In this document: positions 1-12,849 of the stretch, piece by piece
Numbering within the stretch: the stretch's first letter is position 1
Layout: the number at the start of each line of letters is the position of its first letter
Assembly: GCA_944474755.1 (NCBI GenBank)
Contig: OX104125.1
Coordinates: 48,635,288-48,699,287 of the forward strand
Length of the DNA stretch: 64,000 nucleotides
Direction: 5' to 3'
Origin: Limnoperna fortunei
Taxonomy: Eukaryota > Mollusca > Bivalvia > Mytilida > Modiolidae
Notes under the pieces: model-generated
Told to the model about the DNA's origin: nothing
Database searches by the model: none
What the model saw: only the letters and a program-made list of their open reading frames with translations
Position numbers and translations under genes: made by a program

Positions 1-750
1 AGTATAAGACCTGTTTATATGGTCAGTTATATGGTAATCAGTATAAGACCTGTTTATATGGTCAGTTATATGGTAATCAGTATTAGACCTGTTTATATGG
101 TCAGTTATATGGTAATCAGTATTAGACCTGTTTATGTGGTCAGTTGTATGGTAATCACTATTAGACCTGTTTATATGGTCAGTTGCATGGTAATCAGTAT
201 TAGACCTGTTTATGTGGTCAGTTATATGGTAATCAGTATTAGACCTGTTTATGTGGTCAGTAATATGGTAATCAGTATTAGACCTGTTGATGTGGTCAGT
301 TGTATGGTAATCAGTAATAGACCTGTTGGTTTTGTCATGTGTATGGTAATCAGTATTAGACCTGTTTATGTGATCAGTTGTATGGTAATCAGTAATAGAC
401 CTGTTGATTTCGTCATGTGTATGGTAATCAGTATTAGACCTGTTTATATGGTCAGTCGTATGGTAATCAGTATTAGACTTGTTTATATGGTCACTTGCAT
501 GGTAATCAGTATTAGACCTGTTTATGTGGTCACTTGCATGGTAATCAGTATTAGACCTGTTTATGTGGTCAGTTATATGGTAATCAGTATTAGACCTGTT
601 GATATTTTCAGTTGTATGGTAATCAGTATTAGACCTTTTTGTGTGGTCAGTTGTATGGTTATCAGTATTAGACCTGTTTGTGTGGTCAGTTGTATGGTAA
701 TCAGTATTAGACCTGTTGATGTGGTCAGTTTTATGGTAATCAATAATATG
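1..750. repeat. 39-bp minisatellite array A
   Basis: About 19 tandem copies of a 39-bp unit containing ATGGTAATCAGTATTAGACC; the array runs off the left edge of the window and decays near 750. Because 39 is divisible by three and the unit lacks stops in one frame, the plus strand stays open for about 300 codons with a 13-residue period. There is no start context, splice site or domain, so I do not call a protein. The unit aligns without gaps to the 39-bp unit of the larger array at 6,185-11,412 (see findings). Confidence 0.95.
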
Positions 751-1159
751 TTCTTACATATGTTTCTGGAAAAGACTGGGTTATCTTCCGTGAAATATAA
801 ATGTGTATGTCTTTTTGTGAGTGGAGCTCAGCAGAAGCAAAAAATAATGAGTGGAACATCACTTGTTTTCCTAGAAACTTATGAAAATACCTATTTCTTC
901 CTTAAACCAACAACGATTACATTGCGATGACCTATAGACTCTCCACTGTTTTATATCCCGCATCCGATCACCTGCAACAAGGACGTTAAACAAGAATATC
1001 ATAGAAGCTTGTGACATGATATCATAGGACACATAAACATTTCATTCTAACACATGTCCTCTCACCAAGTCAAAAGTCACCTAAGAGATAATTTACATCA
1101 CACGTATCTCAAGAACACATGTCATCTCTCACAATACAACTCTGGCACATTCCACATGG
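751..1159. other. Spacer between two arrays
   Basis: AT-rich sequence without a recognisable gene or element. The last part (from about 1,050) already contains degenerate pieces of the following 25-bp array. Confidence 0.6.
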
Positions 1160-2370
1160 CACCTCATAGACACATGTCACATGGAGTAATATCATCTCAC
1201 ATGACATCACACCTACACATCTCACATGACATCAAACCAACATGTCAGATGACATCACACTGACATCTCACATGACATCACACTGACACATCTCACATGA
1301 CATCACACTGACACATCTCACATGATACTGACACCTCTCATAATAACATCTTATCGACACATGTCACAAGACATCACACCTACACATCTCACATGACATC
1401 AAACCGACACATCTCACTAGATATCACACCGACAAATCTCACATGACATCACACCAACACGATCACACCGACACATCTCACATGACATCACCACGACACA
1501 TCTCACATGACATCACACTGACACATCTCACATGACACTGACACATGTCACAAGACATCACTCCGACAAATCTCACATGACATCACACCGAACCATCTCA
1601 CGTGACATCACACTGACACATGTCACATGACATCACACCGACACATCTCACATGACATCACAATGACACATCTCACATGACATCGCACCAACACATGTCA
1701 CATGACATCACACCTACACATCTCACATGACATCAAACCGACAAATCTCACTAGATATCACATGACATTGCATCGACACATCTCACATGATATCACATTG
1801 ACACATCAAACATGACATCACACTGACACATTGCACTTGACATCACACCGACACATCTCACATAACACACCGATACATCTTGCATGACATCACAGCGACA
1901 CATCTCACATGACATCACACCGACACATCTCACATGACATCATACTGACACATCTCACATGACATCGCACAGACACATCTCACATGACATCATACTGACA
2001 CATCTCACATTACATTACAGACACATCTCACATAACATGACACATCTCACATGACATCACACCAACACATCTCACATGACATCACACCAACACATCTCAC
2101 ATTACATCACACCAACACATCTCACATGACATCACACCGACACATCTCACATATCACACCAACACATCTCACAGGACATCACACCGACACATCTCACATT
2201 ACATCACACCGACACATCTCACATGACATCACACCGACACATCTCACATGACATTACACCGACACATCTCACATAACATCACTGACACATCTCACATAAC
2301 ATCACTGACACATCTCACATGATACTGACACCTCTCATAATAACATCTTAGCGACACATCTCACAATGAG
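1160..2370. repeat. 25-bp minisatellite array
   Basis: Roughly 45 copies of a 25-bp unit built around CACATCTCACATGACATCAC, with many deletions and single-base variants. The best-ordered part is 2,040-2,260. The unit length is not a multiple of three, so open frames here are short and meaningless. Confidence 0.93.
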
Positions 2371-2491
2371 ATATATCATCCCACAGGGACAGGTGTCACC
2401 TTACAGTCTAGTCTTTGGTAAAACATAACTGGAAAACCACTTTTGTGAATAAGTTACCAATTATTTTAATCATTTCATGTACACATTTTAT

Positions 2492-3544
2492 TTAAAGTGA
2501 TAGTGTCTACGATTTTGAAAATTTTTTAGTAGCGGTTTTAGTTGTTGAAATTGATTTATAATGTCATAATTAGTTGGTAAAAACGCTAAAATGTTAAAAA
2601 TTAAACATATAAATATTAAATAAACATTAAAATACATCGCTAGTCTTTCCATAACAACTAACTAATTATGCATCGGGTCCAGGTTTCCGATGATTGTCGA
2701 TTTAGCTGATTGGCGGTGCACATAAATATGGATGACGAGGTAATCACATACATTTTACAAACAGATAAAATATTTCGTTGATAACTAATTTCTGTAACTG
2801 ACAGTAACATATATTACCTACAACAGATAATAAATAATTTAATTTCAACTTGCAGAAAACGATAAAATAAAAATTTCATTCATATTGTGGGAAAATTTTC
2901 CCCTTCGGAGACCCCATAAATACCGATATTTATTTTACAGTAAACAGAACGAGTTGCGTTGTGAAAAGCGCATTTATCAAAAGAGACACTTCCAGATAGA
3001 AGTAGCTGAACGATATATATATTACAAATCTCTTCAATTCTATATGTAATTTACAGTTATTTTAATCGTTTACACACATACCCATCCAACAACAATTTTG
3101 ACAACTTCAGCATGACTGTCGACTCGAAGAATGCTCTTAATTTCATTCCAACGATTGATTTCACTTCCAATATTTATCCTTCCTAAATGATATTTGGCAA
3201 GCACTTCCTGTCTTTTTCTCTTTCATGTTGAATCGCTCAAAATTATCTTTCTCCCTCTTGCATTTTGCTGCACGTGCGACATTGTTTACATTCAAGTCTG
3301 CAACTACGCATGTGCGGTGAACCGGCAGAACAAAGGTGATGTGAATGTAGGCGGGTTTCCGATGGAATTATTGTCTACCAGACAAAATTTGATTTTGATT
3401 ACAAAACTGTATTTTTACATAAAAAGACAGTTTTAATATTACTTTTTAACCAGAGATTTGAATTTTATAACCTTTTAGAAGAAGTATAAGACTAAAATTA
3501 CAGTTTCATTTTTTTAATCAAAATCGTAGACACTATCACTTTAA
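2492..3544. mobile_element. Non-autonomous DNA transposon with TTAA ends
   Basis: A perfect 21-bp inverted repeat lies at 2,496-2,516 and 3,520-3,540 (outer bases AGTGATAGTGTCTACG). Each copy is flanked on the outside by TTAA (2,492-2,495 and 3,541-3,544), the duplication expected for TTAA-targeting superfamilies such as piggyBac or Kolobok. The 1-kb interior has no convincing transposase; the 80-codon open frame at 3,194-3,436 has no recognisable domain. The TIR does not start with CCC as most piggyBac ends do, so the superfamily is left open. TIRs and flanks are seen directly; transposon identity is inferred from them. Confidence 0.75.
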
Positions 3545-4206
3545 AGTAAATCATGTAACAGAATATTCATATTGATTACAAAAGAATATAAAATAATTGA
3601 CATCATTTTTATTACATGGTATCACTAATAAAATACATGATGTTATTGTAAAATAACCAAGACAGTGAATATAATACTTGTCATTTTAATAAAAATATGT
3701 ATATTATTTACATGATGTTATTATTAGACAGAATATTATCTTTCACTAATTCTTTACATATTCACAATATTCAATACATTCAATGAGAAGTCAGGACTAC
3801 AATTATCAATCATTACTAGACCAGTTCATGTTAAACCTATTTAAATGAGTAATTATATTGATTACAAAAGAGTACACAGAAATTGACATTACCTTTAAAT
3901 AGAAACCATTAATACAACATATCTAATTATAGATATTTAGGTCAATAGGTCAATCATTCAAAACATGTCATAATGTCAAATTTCATACTATATTGGACAT
4001 TTATTAAAGAGTTAATTAGACACATGTTAGACAGAATAGAATATTATCTTAATTCTTTATATATTCACAATATTTACGTGTAGTAATTTAATACATTGAT
4101 ACACATTATTTACATCCAGTGATCAGTAACAACAGATAAGTCAGACATATGTAAACTAGATCATCACTTCTTGGTGTCAATCAGAATATATTGTAATATG
4201 GATTAT
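3545..4206. other. AT-rich 3' flank of the NHL-repeat gene
   Basis: No coding signal seen. It lies downstream of the stop codon of the minus-strand NHL gene and may include its 3' UTR. I did not identify a polyadenylation signal with confidence. Confidence 0.5.
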
Positions 4207-5074
4207 TTATACTTTCTTATAAACATAAACACTGTCAAATCGACCAATAACAACAGATTTAGACAGTGAATTATAACATATGTATGGAAACCAATCAGAT
4301 GATGGTTTCTGTGTAATAATAACCTGACTCTGTTTACCATCAGGACTAATCCTGAGTACATTGTTAGACCTGTGACATATAACAAGTACATGTCCTTCAT
4401 CATCTGTTGCAATTCCCAGTGGTTCACTCATGTTAGAATCAGTAAATGTAAACAAAGTGTTCCCCACTGTATCAATACAGTACAACTTATCTCTGTCAGT
4501 ATAGTAGATACGTCCTGCCTCACCACCACAGATATACAAAGGTGTTACACCCACTGGAATTGTACGTGTTACCTTCCCTGACATGTTCATTACCTTTATT
4601 GTTCTATCACGACAGCCTACAAACAGCTGGTTATCTCTGTACATGATACCCCAACACATCACCTCTACATCAGTACGTTGTATAACTTGTCTATGTCTGA
4701 CATCTACTATCACTACAGTAGTAGTATAATATAATGTAACAGCTACAGTGTTGTTGTCTACCACAGCTATACGGTATGGTCCACCAGGTAATGGAATGGT
4801 ATGTTGTTGTTGTCCTGTTATATCACATGTTACTAATTGTTGACCACCATAATCAGCTATAACCAACACATCATCATGTAACACCTTTATATCCCTGATC
4901 AGTCCTACATTGACCTTGAAGTTATAATCCAGTGAATACATGTCCTGTACATGTTGTACAATGTGATATTTAGTATCTGTTGATTTTCTGTGTTGATTGT
5001 TACAGTCCTGACACATTGATCTCTGACAGCCATGACACCAGTATACAGATGGTTCCTTGTCACAGACATGACAC
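4207..5074 (-). CDS. TRIM/NHL-like protein, last exon (B-box plus beta-propeller)
   Basis: Terminal exon of a spliced gene. It begins after a polypyrimidine acceptor (CCTTTACAG at 5,075-5,083, read on the minus strand) in phase 1 and ends at a TAA at 4,207-4,209, giving about 289 residues. The first ~35 residues carry a B-box-type zinc finger (Cys-x2-Cys, then CHGC, CQDC and His ligands). The remainder has repeated strands with a beat of about 40 residues (for example the segments around GLIRDIKVL, PYRIAVVDNN, WGIMYRDNQLFVG, PLGIATDDEGHVLV), typical of NHL-type six-bladed propellers in TRIM2/3/56-like proteins. Such proteins are often E3 ligases or RNA/protein scaffolds; if there is a RING domain it must lie on an upstream exon I could not find. 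The ATG at 5,014-5,016 is internal to the B-box and is not the real start. Bivalves carry many such genes, so orthology is uncertain. Confidence 0.8.
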
Positions 5075-5287
5075 CTGTAAAGGATTTATATAAATGTAAT
5101 ATCATAATTCTGATATAAAAAACAATTGAACTTTTAATTATATAAAGTAAACAAAACACCATGTTGTGTGTCTTCCATTTAAATAGATTAAAGGATGACC
5201 TCAAGATCATCATTAATTTATATAAATGTAATATCCTAATGAATCCAGCTATTATTGTGTACAATTGTATAAAGTAAACATAATAAA
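5075..5287 (-). other. Intron 5' of the NHL terminal exon
   Basis: AT-rich sequence between the splice acceptor and the 64-bp array. It includes two copies of a short segment (TTTATATAAATGTAATATC near 5,085 and 5,217). No upstream exon was recognised. Confidence 0.5.
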
Positions 5288-5950
5288 ATAACAGTAACAA
5301 TATGTCTGTATATAAATAGGTCACATGATGACAACTTGAATCTTTAAACTTGTGCGGTAGTAAAAATGTCTGTATTTTAATAGGTCACATGATGACAACT
5401 TGAATGCTTAGACCTGTGTGTTAGTAACAATGTCTGTATTTAAATAGGTCACATCATGTCAACTTGAATGCTTTGACCTGTGTGTAAGTAACAATGTCTG
5501 TATTTTAATAGGTCACATGATGACGACTTGAATGCTTTGACCTGTGTGTTAGTAACAATGTCTGTATTTTAATAGGTCACATGATGACAACTTGAATGCT
5601 TTGACCTGTGTGTTAGTAACAATGTCTGTATTTTAATAGGTCACATGGTGACAACTTGAATGCTTTGATCTGTGTGTTAGTAACAATGTCTGTATTTAAA
5701 TAGGTTACATGATGACAATTTGAATGCTTTGATCTGTGTGTTAGTAACAATGTCTGTATTTAAACAGGTTACATGATGACAATTTGAATGCTTTGACCTG
5801 TGTTTTAGTAACAATGTCTGTATTTAAATAGGTTACATGATGACAACTTGAATACTTAAACCTGTGTGTTAGTTACAATGTCTGTATTTAAACAGGTCAC
5901 ATGATGACAACTTAAATCTTTAAAGTTGTGTGGTAGTAACAATGAAAGTG
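5288..5950. repeat. 64-bp minisatellite array
   Basis: About ten tandem copies of a 64-bp unit; successive GTCTGTATT motifs fall at 5,368, 5,432 and 5,496. The unit contains AGGTCACATGATGACAACTT. It probably lies in an intron of, or upstream of, the NHL gene. Confidence 0.93.
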
Positions 5951-6184
5951 TACAATGAAATAGACATTTAATGTAACATGTTTAGTGCCATGTGTTGATA
6001 GTCATAGTCCTGATACAGAGATGACTTCATGATTAATATCAATAAATTACACTTTAATAACTTGAATAATTAAATCTTCAAAACTTGTGGTGTCATAAAA
6101 ATGTACACAAATGTACACGCAGTGCAGTGGGGACTTACAAATGGTAATGTTCTTGAAGGGATCAAGTTAAAAGAATTAGCAGTT
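5951..6184. other. Unique spacer
   Basis: AT-rich; no gene or element recognised. Confidence 0.5.
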
Positions 6185-9100
6185 ACATTCCTTACAGCGG
6201 TCACATGGACAGGTTTTAAGTACAAATCAGTCCTTGTGACTTGCTGTAAAGTACTTAATACTGACCCTCTCCATGTGACTCCCTGTAAGGTACTTACTAC
6301 TGACCTTGTCCATGTGACTCGCTGTAAGCTACTTACTACTGACCTTGTCCATGTGACTCCCTGTAAGCTATTTACTACTGACCTTGTCTATGTGACTCGC
6401 TGTAAAGTACTTACTACTGACCCTGTCCCTGTGACCCCTGTAAGGTACTTATACTGACCCTGTCAATGTGACTCGCTGTAAAGTACTTACTCCTGACCAT
6501 GTCTATGTGACTCGCTGTAAAGTACTTACTACTGACCCTGTCCCTGTGACTCCCTGTAAGGTACTTATACTAACCCTGTCCATGTGACTCCCTGTAAGGG
6601 ACTTACTACTGACCTTGTCCATGTGACCCCTGTCAGCTACTTACTACTTATCCTGTCCATGTGACTCCCTGTAAAGTACTTACTACTGACCATGTCTATG
6701 TGACTCGCTGTAAAGTACTTACTACTGACCCTGTCCCTGTGACTCCCTGTAAGGTACTTATACTAACCCTGTCCATGTGACTCCCTGTAAGGGACTTACT
6801 ACTGACCTTGTCCATGTGACCCTTGTAAGCTACTTACTACTTATCCTGTCCATGTGACTCCTTGTAAAGTACTTACTACTGACCTTGTCCATGTGACACT
6901 CTGTAAGGTACTTACTGCTGACCCTGTCTATATGATTCCCTGTAAGGTACTTACTACTGACCCTGTCTATTTGACTCCCTGTAAGGTACTTACTACTGAC
7001 CCTGTCCATGTGACCCCTTTAAGGTACTTACTACTGACCCTGTCCATGTGACTCCCTGTAAGGTACTTACTACTGACCCTGTCCATGTGACTCCCTGTAA
7101 GGTACTTACTGCTGACCCTGTCTATGTGACTCCTTGTAAGGTACATACTACTGACCCTGTCCATGTGACTCCCTGTAAGGTACTTACTACTGACTATGTC
7201 CATGTGACTCCCTGTAAGGTACTTACTACTGGCCATGTCCATGTGACTCCCTGTAAGGTACTTACTACTGACCCTGTCTATTTGACTCTGTGTAAGGTAC
7301 TTACTATTGACCCTGTCCATATGACTCCTTGTAAGGTAATTACTACTGACCCTGTCTATGTGACTCTCTGTAAGGTAATTACTACTGATCCTGTCTATGT
7401 GACTCCCTGTAAGGTACTTACTACTGACCCTGTCTATGTGACTCCCTGTAAGGTACTTACTACTGACCCTGTCTATGTGACTCTGTGTAAGGTACTTACT
7501 ACTGGCCCTGTCTATGTGACTCCCTGTAAAGTATTTACTATTGACCCTGTCTATGTGACTCCCTGTAAGGTACTTACTACTGACCATGTCCATGTGACTC
7601 CCTATAAGGTACTTACTACTGACCCTGTCCATGTGACACCTGTAAGGTACTTACTACTGACCCTGTCCATGTGACACCTGTAAGGTACTTACTACTGACC
7701 CTGTCTATGTGACTCCCTGTAAGGTACTTACTACTGACCCTGTCCATGTGACACCTGTAAGGTACTTACTACTGACCCTGTCTATGTGACACTCTGTAAG
7801 GTACTTATTACTGACCCTGTCCATTTGACTCCCTGTAAAGTACTTACTACTGACCTTGTCCATGTGTCTCCCTGTAAAGTACTTACTACTGACCCTGTCT
7901 ATTTGACTCCCTGTAAAGTACTTACTACTGACCTTGTCCATGTGTCTCCCTGTAAAGTACTTACTACTGACCATGTCCATGTGACTCTCTGTAAGGTACT
8001 TACTACTGACCATGTCCATGTGACTCCCTGTAAGGTACTTACTACTGACCATGTCCATGTGACTCTCTGTAAAGTACTTACTACTGACCCTGTCTATTTG
8101 ACTCCCTGTAAAGTACTTACTACTGACCTTGTCCATGTGTCTCCCTGTAAAGTACTTACTACTGACCATGTCCATGTGACTCTCTGTAAAGTACTTACTA
8201 CTGACCCTGTCTATTTGACTCCCTGTAAAGTACTTACTACTGACCTTGTCCATGTGTCTCCCTGTAAAGTACTTACTACTGACCATGTCCATGTGACTCC
8301 CTGTAAGGTACTTACTACTGATCCTGTCTATGTGACTCCCTGTAAGGTACTTACTACTGACCCTGTCTATGTGACTCCCTGTAAGGTACTTACTACTGAC
8401 CCTGTCTATGCGACTCCCTGTAAAGTACTTACTACTGACCCTGTCTATGTGACTCCCTGTAAGGTACTTACTACTGATCCTGTCTATGTGACTCCCTGTA
8501 AGGTACTTACTACTGACCCTGTCTATGTGACTCCCTGTAAGGTACTTACTACTGATCCTGTCTATGTGACTCCCTGTAAGGTACTTACTACTGATCCTGT
8601 CTATGTGACTCCTTGTAAGGTACTTACTACTGATCCTGTCTATTTGACTCCCTGTAAGGGACAGACCATTTAACTTGAAGGATGCAGGCCTTGGTTATTT
8701 GTTTTGGTCAGAAAATTTTTATTTTTTGAAGGCGTCACGACAGAATATTTTTTTTTATTAAAAGCATTATTTTATAGAGGAGAAATCCTTCCAAAATATT
8801 TTTTCATCCAAAATCATTTTCAAAATATCTTTTTAGGAAAAAACCAAGGCCCCCCCCCTGCAAGTTAAATGGTCGGTCCTTAAGGTACCTACTACTGACC
8901 CTGTCCATGTGACTCCCTGCAAGGTAATTACTACTGATCCTGTCCATGTGACTCCCTGTAAGGTACTTACTACTGACCCTGTCTATGTGACACCCTGTAA
9001 GGTACTTACTACTGACCCTGTCTATGTGACTCCCTGTAAGGTACTTACTGCTGAGCCTGTCTATGTGACTCTCTGTAAGGTACTTACTGCTGATCCTGTC

Positions 9101-11412
9101 CATGTGACCCCTGTAAGGTACTTACTACTGACCCTGTCCATGTGTCTCCCTGTAAGGTACTTACTGCTGACCCTGTCCATGTGACCCCTGTAAGGTACTT
9201 ACTACTGACCCTGTCTATGTGACTCCCTGTAAGGTTCTTACTGCTGACCCTGTCTATGTGACTCCCTGTAAGGTACTTACTACTGACCCTGTCTATTTTA
9301 CCCTCTGTAAGGTACTTACTACTGACCCCGTCTATGTGACTCCCTGTAAGGTACTTACTACTGACCATGTTCATGTGACTCCCTGTAAGGTACTTACTAC
9401 TGACCCTGTCTATGTGACTCCCTGTAAGGTACTTACTACTGACCCTGTCTATTTTACCCTCTGTAAGGTACTTACTACTGACCATGTCTATGTGACTCCC
9501 TGTAAGGTACTTACTACTGATCCTATCTATGTGACTCCCTGTAATGTACTTACTACTGACCCTGTCCATGTGACTCCCTGTAAAGTACTTACTACTGACC
9601 ATGTCTTTGTGACTCCCTGTAAGGTACTTACTACTGACCCTGTCTATGTGACTCCCTGTAATGTACTTACTACTGACCCTGTCTATGTGACACCCTGTAA
9701 GGTACTTCCTACTGACCCTGTCTATGTGACTCCCTGTAAGGTACTTACTACTGACCCTGTCTATGTGACTCCCTGTAAGGTACTTACTATTGACCCTGTC
9801 CATGTGACCCCTGTCAGCTACTTACTACTGACCCTGTCCATGTGACTCCCTGTAAGGTACTTACTACTGATCCTGTCTATGTGACTCCCTGTAAAGTACT
9901 TACTACTGACCATGTCCATGTGACTCCCTGTAAGGTATTTACTACTGACGCTGTCTATGTGTCTCCCTGTAAGGTACTTACTACTGACCCTGTCTATGTG
10001 ACTCCATGTAAGGTAATTACTACTGATCCTGTCTATGTGACTCCCTGTAAGGTACTTACTACTGACCCTGCCCATGTGACTTCCTGTAAGTTACTTACTA
10101 CTGACCCTGTCCATGTGACTCCTTGTAAAGTACTTACTACTGACCATGTCCATGTGACTCCCTGTAAGGTACTTACTACTGACCCTGTCCATGTGACTCC
10201 CTGTAAAGTACTTACTACTGACCCTGTCCATTTGACTCCCTGTAAGGTACTTACTACTGACCCTGTCCATGTGACCCCTGTCAGCTACTTACTACTTATC
10301 CTGTCCCTGTCCATGTGACCCCTGTCAGCTACTTACTACTTATCCTGTCCATGTGACTCCCTGTAAGGTACTTACTACTGACCATGTCCATGTGACTCCC
10401 TGTAAAGTACTTACTACTGACCCTGTCTATGTGACTCCCTGTAAGGGGCTTACTACTGACCCTGTCCATGTGACTCCCTGTAAGGTACTTACTACTGACC
10501 CTGTCCATGTGACCCCTGTCAGCTACTTACTACTTATCCTGTCCCTGTCCATGTGACCCCTGTCAGCTACTTACTACTTATCCTGTCCATGTGACTCGCT
10601 GTAAGGTACTTATACTAACCCTGTCCATGCGACTCCCTGTAAGGGACTTACTACTGACCCTGTCCATGTGATTTGCTGTTAGGTACTTACTACTGACCAT
10701 GTCCATGTGACTCCCTGTAAAGTACTTACTACTGACCCTGTCCATGCGACTCCCTGTAAGGGACTTACTACTGACCCTGTCCATGTGATTTGCTGTTAGG
10801 TACTTACTACTGACCCTGTCCATGTGACCCCTGTAAGCTACATACTACTTATCCTGTCCATGTGACTCCCTGTAAGGTACTTACTACTGACTATGTGACT
10901 CCTTGTAAAGTACTTACTACTGACCTTGTCCATGTGACACTCTGTAAGGTACTTACTGCTGGCCCTGTCAATGTGACTCCTGTAAGGTAAATACTACTGA
11001 CCCTGTCCATGTGACCCCTGTAAGGTACTTACTACTTACCCTGTCTATGTGACTCCCTGTAAGGTACTTACTACTGACCCTGTCTATGTGACTCTCTGTA
11101 AGGTACTTACTGCTGACGCTGTCTATGTGACTCCCTGTAAGATACTTACTACTGACCCTGTCTATGTGACTCTCTGTAAGGTACTTACTACTGACCCTGT
11201 CTATGTGACTCCCTGTAAGATACTTACTACTGACCCTGTCTATGTGACTTTCTGTAAGATACTTACTACTGACCCTGTCTATCTGACTTTCTGTAAGATA
11301 CTTACTACTGACCCTGTCTATGTGACTTTCTGTAAGATACTTACTACTGACCCTGTCTATGTGACTTTCTGTAAGGTACTTACTAATGACCCTGTCCATG
11401 TGACTCTTTGTT
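6185..11412. repeat. 39-bp minisatellite array B (about 5.2 kb)
   Basis: More than 120 tandem copies of a 39-bp unit containing GTACTTACTACTGACCCTGT, with frequent 1-3-bp deletions. The array is interrupted once by a MITE at 8,658-8,880. Open frames of up to about 295 codons on both strands (13-residue periods such as VLTTDPVYVTPCK on plus) follow from the unit length and absence of stops. Local blocks are higher-order: around 7,786-8,290 a group of about three units recurs, showing unequal exchange. Confidence 0.96.
8658..8880. mobile_element. 223-bp MITE inserted in array B, TAA duplication
   Basis: Interrupts an otherwise continuous array. The ends are imperfect inverted repeats of about 38 bp (GACCATTTAACTTG then GGCCTTGGTT in both orientations). 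A TAA lies on each side (8,655-8,657 and 8,881-8,883), and removing the element plus one TAA restores the 39-bp unit. A 3-bp TAA duplication and TIRs aligned from that position fit a PIF/Harbinger-type MITE. No coding capacity. Confidence 0.85.
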
Positions 11413-12300
11413 TGTGAACCCCTGATTTTAAGTTGGAAATCAATGTCATTGCAGTTGAAATTTAAGCCAATATGAGAAAGACCACTGAACATTACTTAAA
11501 CAATCAGCATTTCAATTCTTTACTTACTTTTGTTTAAATCTGGTATCTTGAATTCCTGTAAAACACACAATATGTCAGACAGATATAACTTAACAATATA
11601 TAAATATATAAGTGTACTTCAGACAAAAACGTTTCTCTATTTCAAAGATTTTAACAAAAGAACTCTGGAGCACCTGGACTCATTCCCGTGGGGTTCCTGT
11701 TGCTTTATTGTTGGTTTTGTGTTGTGTGTTTGTTTTTGTTGTTGTCCCCTCTTTTGTGTTACCATGCCATTTTGATGGTCCTCGATTTTTCGTTTTCTGA
11801 ATACACCTCGGTATCTTCTATTCTTTTTTCTTGATTGTGGTATGTTCAATTAACTGCATATTATCAACAGCTGTTATTATGAAAACTCTTCGTAAATAGC
11901 TTTTACCTTCTGAAAACTAAATATGTTTTACCTTCCTGACGTTTTAAATTAAGCTGTGCTGGCACATAATCATCATCCTAGAAAAGGAAAATTAACAATT
12001 ATCTGAATCAACATTTACTGTTACAAGGGTTTTTGTATCAAATATTTCATTTCAACTTAGATATGTTCTTATGCAATAGTTACATTCACTTGTAAATGCA
12101 CATACGACAAAAAGAAAAAGAAAACCGAACGTAAACAGCGTCTCTTCAAAAATATGAAACAACTGGGAATCCCCAATGAGTTGACATAGTTATTAACAGA
12201 CAATTCAAAATTTTTTTATTTAGCATGTTCAGTGTATATGTACACTTTGTTTCAGACATATCCTGATTCCGAGTTGACTAGTTCTTACTTTACCTCCTTC
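11413..12300. other. Unique AT-rich region
   Basis: No supported gene. Short overlapping open frames near 11,530-11,850 lack any domain and are probably chance. Confidence 0.5.
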
Positions 12301-12309
12301 AAGCATGTT

Positions 12310-12565
12310 TAGTTTTGTTTGTTTGATTGCTTAAATGATGTTTAACACCAGCAATTACCTGATTATTCGGCTATATCATGGCATCCAGTTTTTATCTGGG
12401 AAGCCTGAGTACCCAGAGAAAACTCCCGACCTTCTGTAGGAAAACTTGCAATTCTTTTCAATTAAGATTGGAGCTGAGCACACCCTGCACACAATCTCTG
12501 TGTTGACAGACCATGTGATCAATAGTACATGAATTACCTCAACCAATCAACAACTGAGACCACAG
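12310..12565 (-). mobile_element. tRNA-derived SINE, antisense, degenerate
   Basis: Matches the reverse complement of the clear SINE copy at 62,978-63,205: tail-proximal segment (GGCATCCAG, GTACCCAGAGAAAACTCCCG), the AATTAAGATTGGAG core, then the region near the tRNA-like head (TTGACAGACCATGTGATCAA). The tRNA head itself is worn away. Confidence 0.75.
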
Positions 12566-12849
12566 CATGTTAAGTGCATTTTGTTTATAGACTGTGTTAT
12601 ACAAGTACTATTAGAAATACACTGATTCAGTGTTTACCAGTTGTGCATGTTTAGTGCAGAAGTACCAATGTTAATGGTTCTGGTTCGTCCTAATAATGCG
12701 TTCAGTTGTTAAAGATTATGTTGTCTTTTGAAGCATTAAATTAAGTACTAGTATCTGTATGTAGAAGTTACAATTATCATGATTAATTATAATAAGACGA
12801 ATATACATGTACATGTAATTAGATTCTCACAAATGTTTTTAATAGGATT
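12566..12849. other. Unique spacer
   Basis: No gene or clear repeat seen. Confidence 0.5.

Noticed and set aside
19..930. 303-codon open frame over array A
   Set aside because: Follows the 39-bp periodicity; no start context, domain or splice signals. Its non-repetitive tail (750-930) has no homology I recognise.
3194..3436. 80-codon open frame inside the TTAA-flanked element as a transposase
   Set aside because: Too short and without any DDE or zinc-finger motif.
6967..11492. Several 80-295-codon open frames on both strands
   Set aside because: By-products of the 39-bp repeat; both strands equally open.
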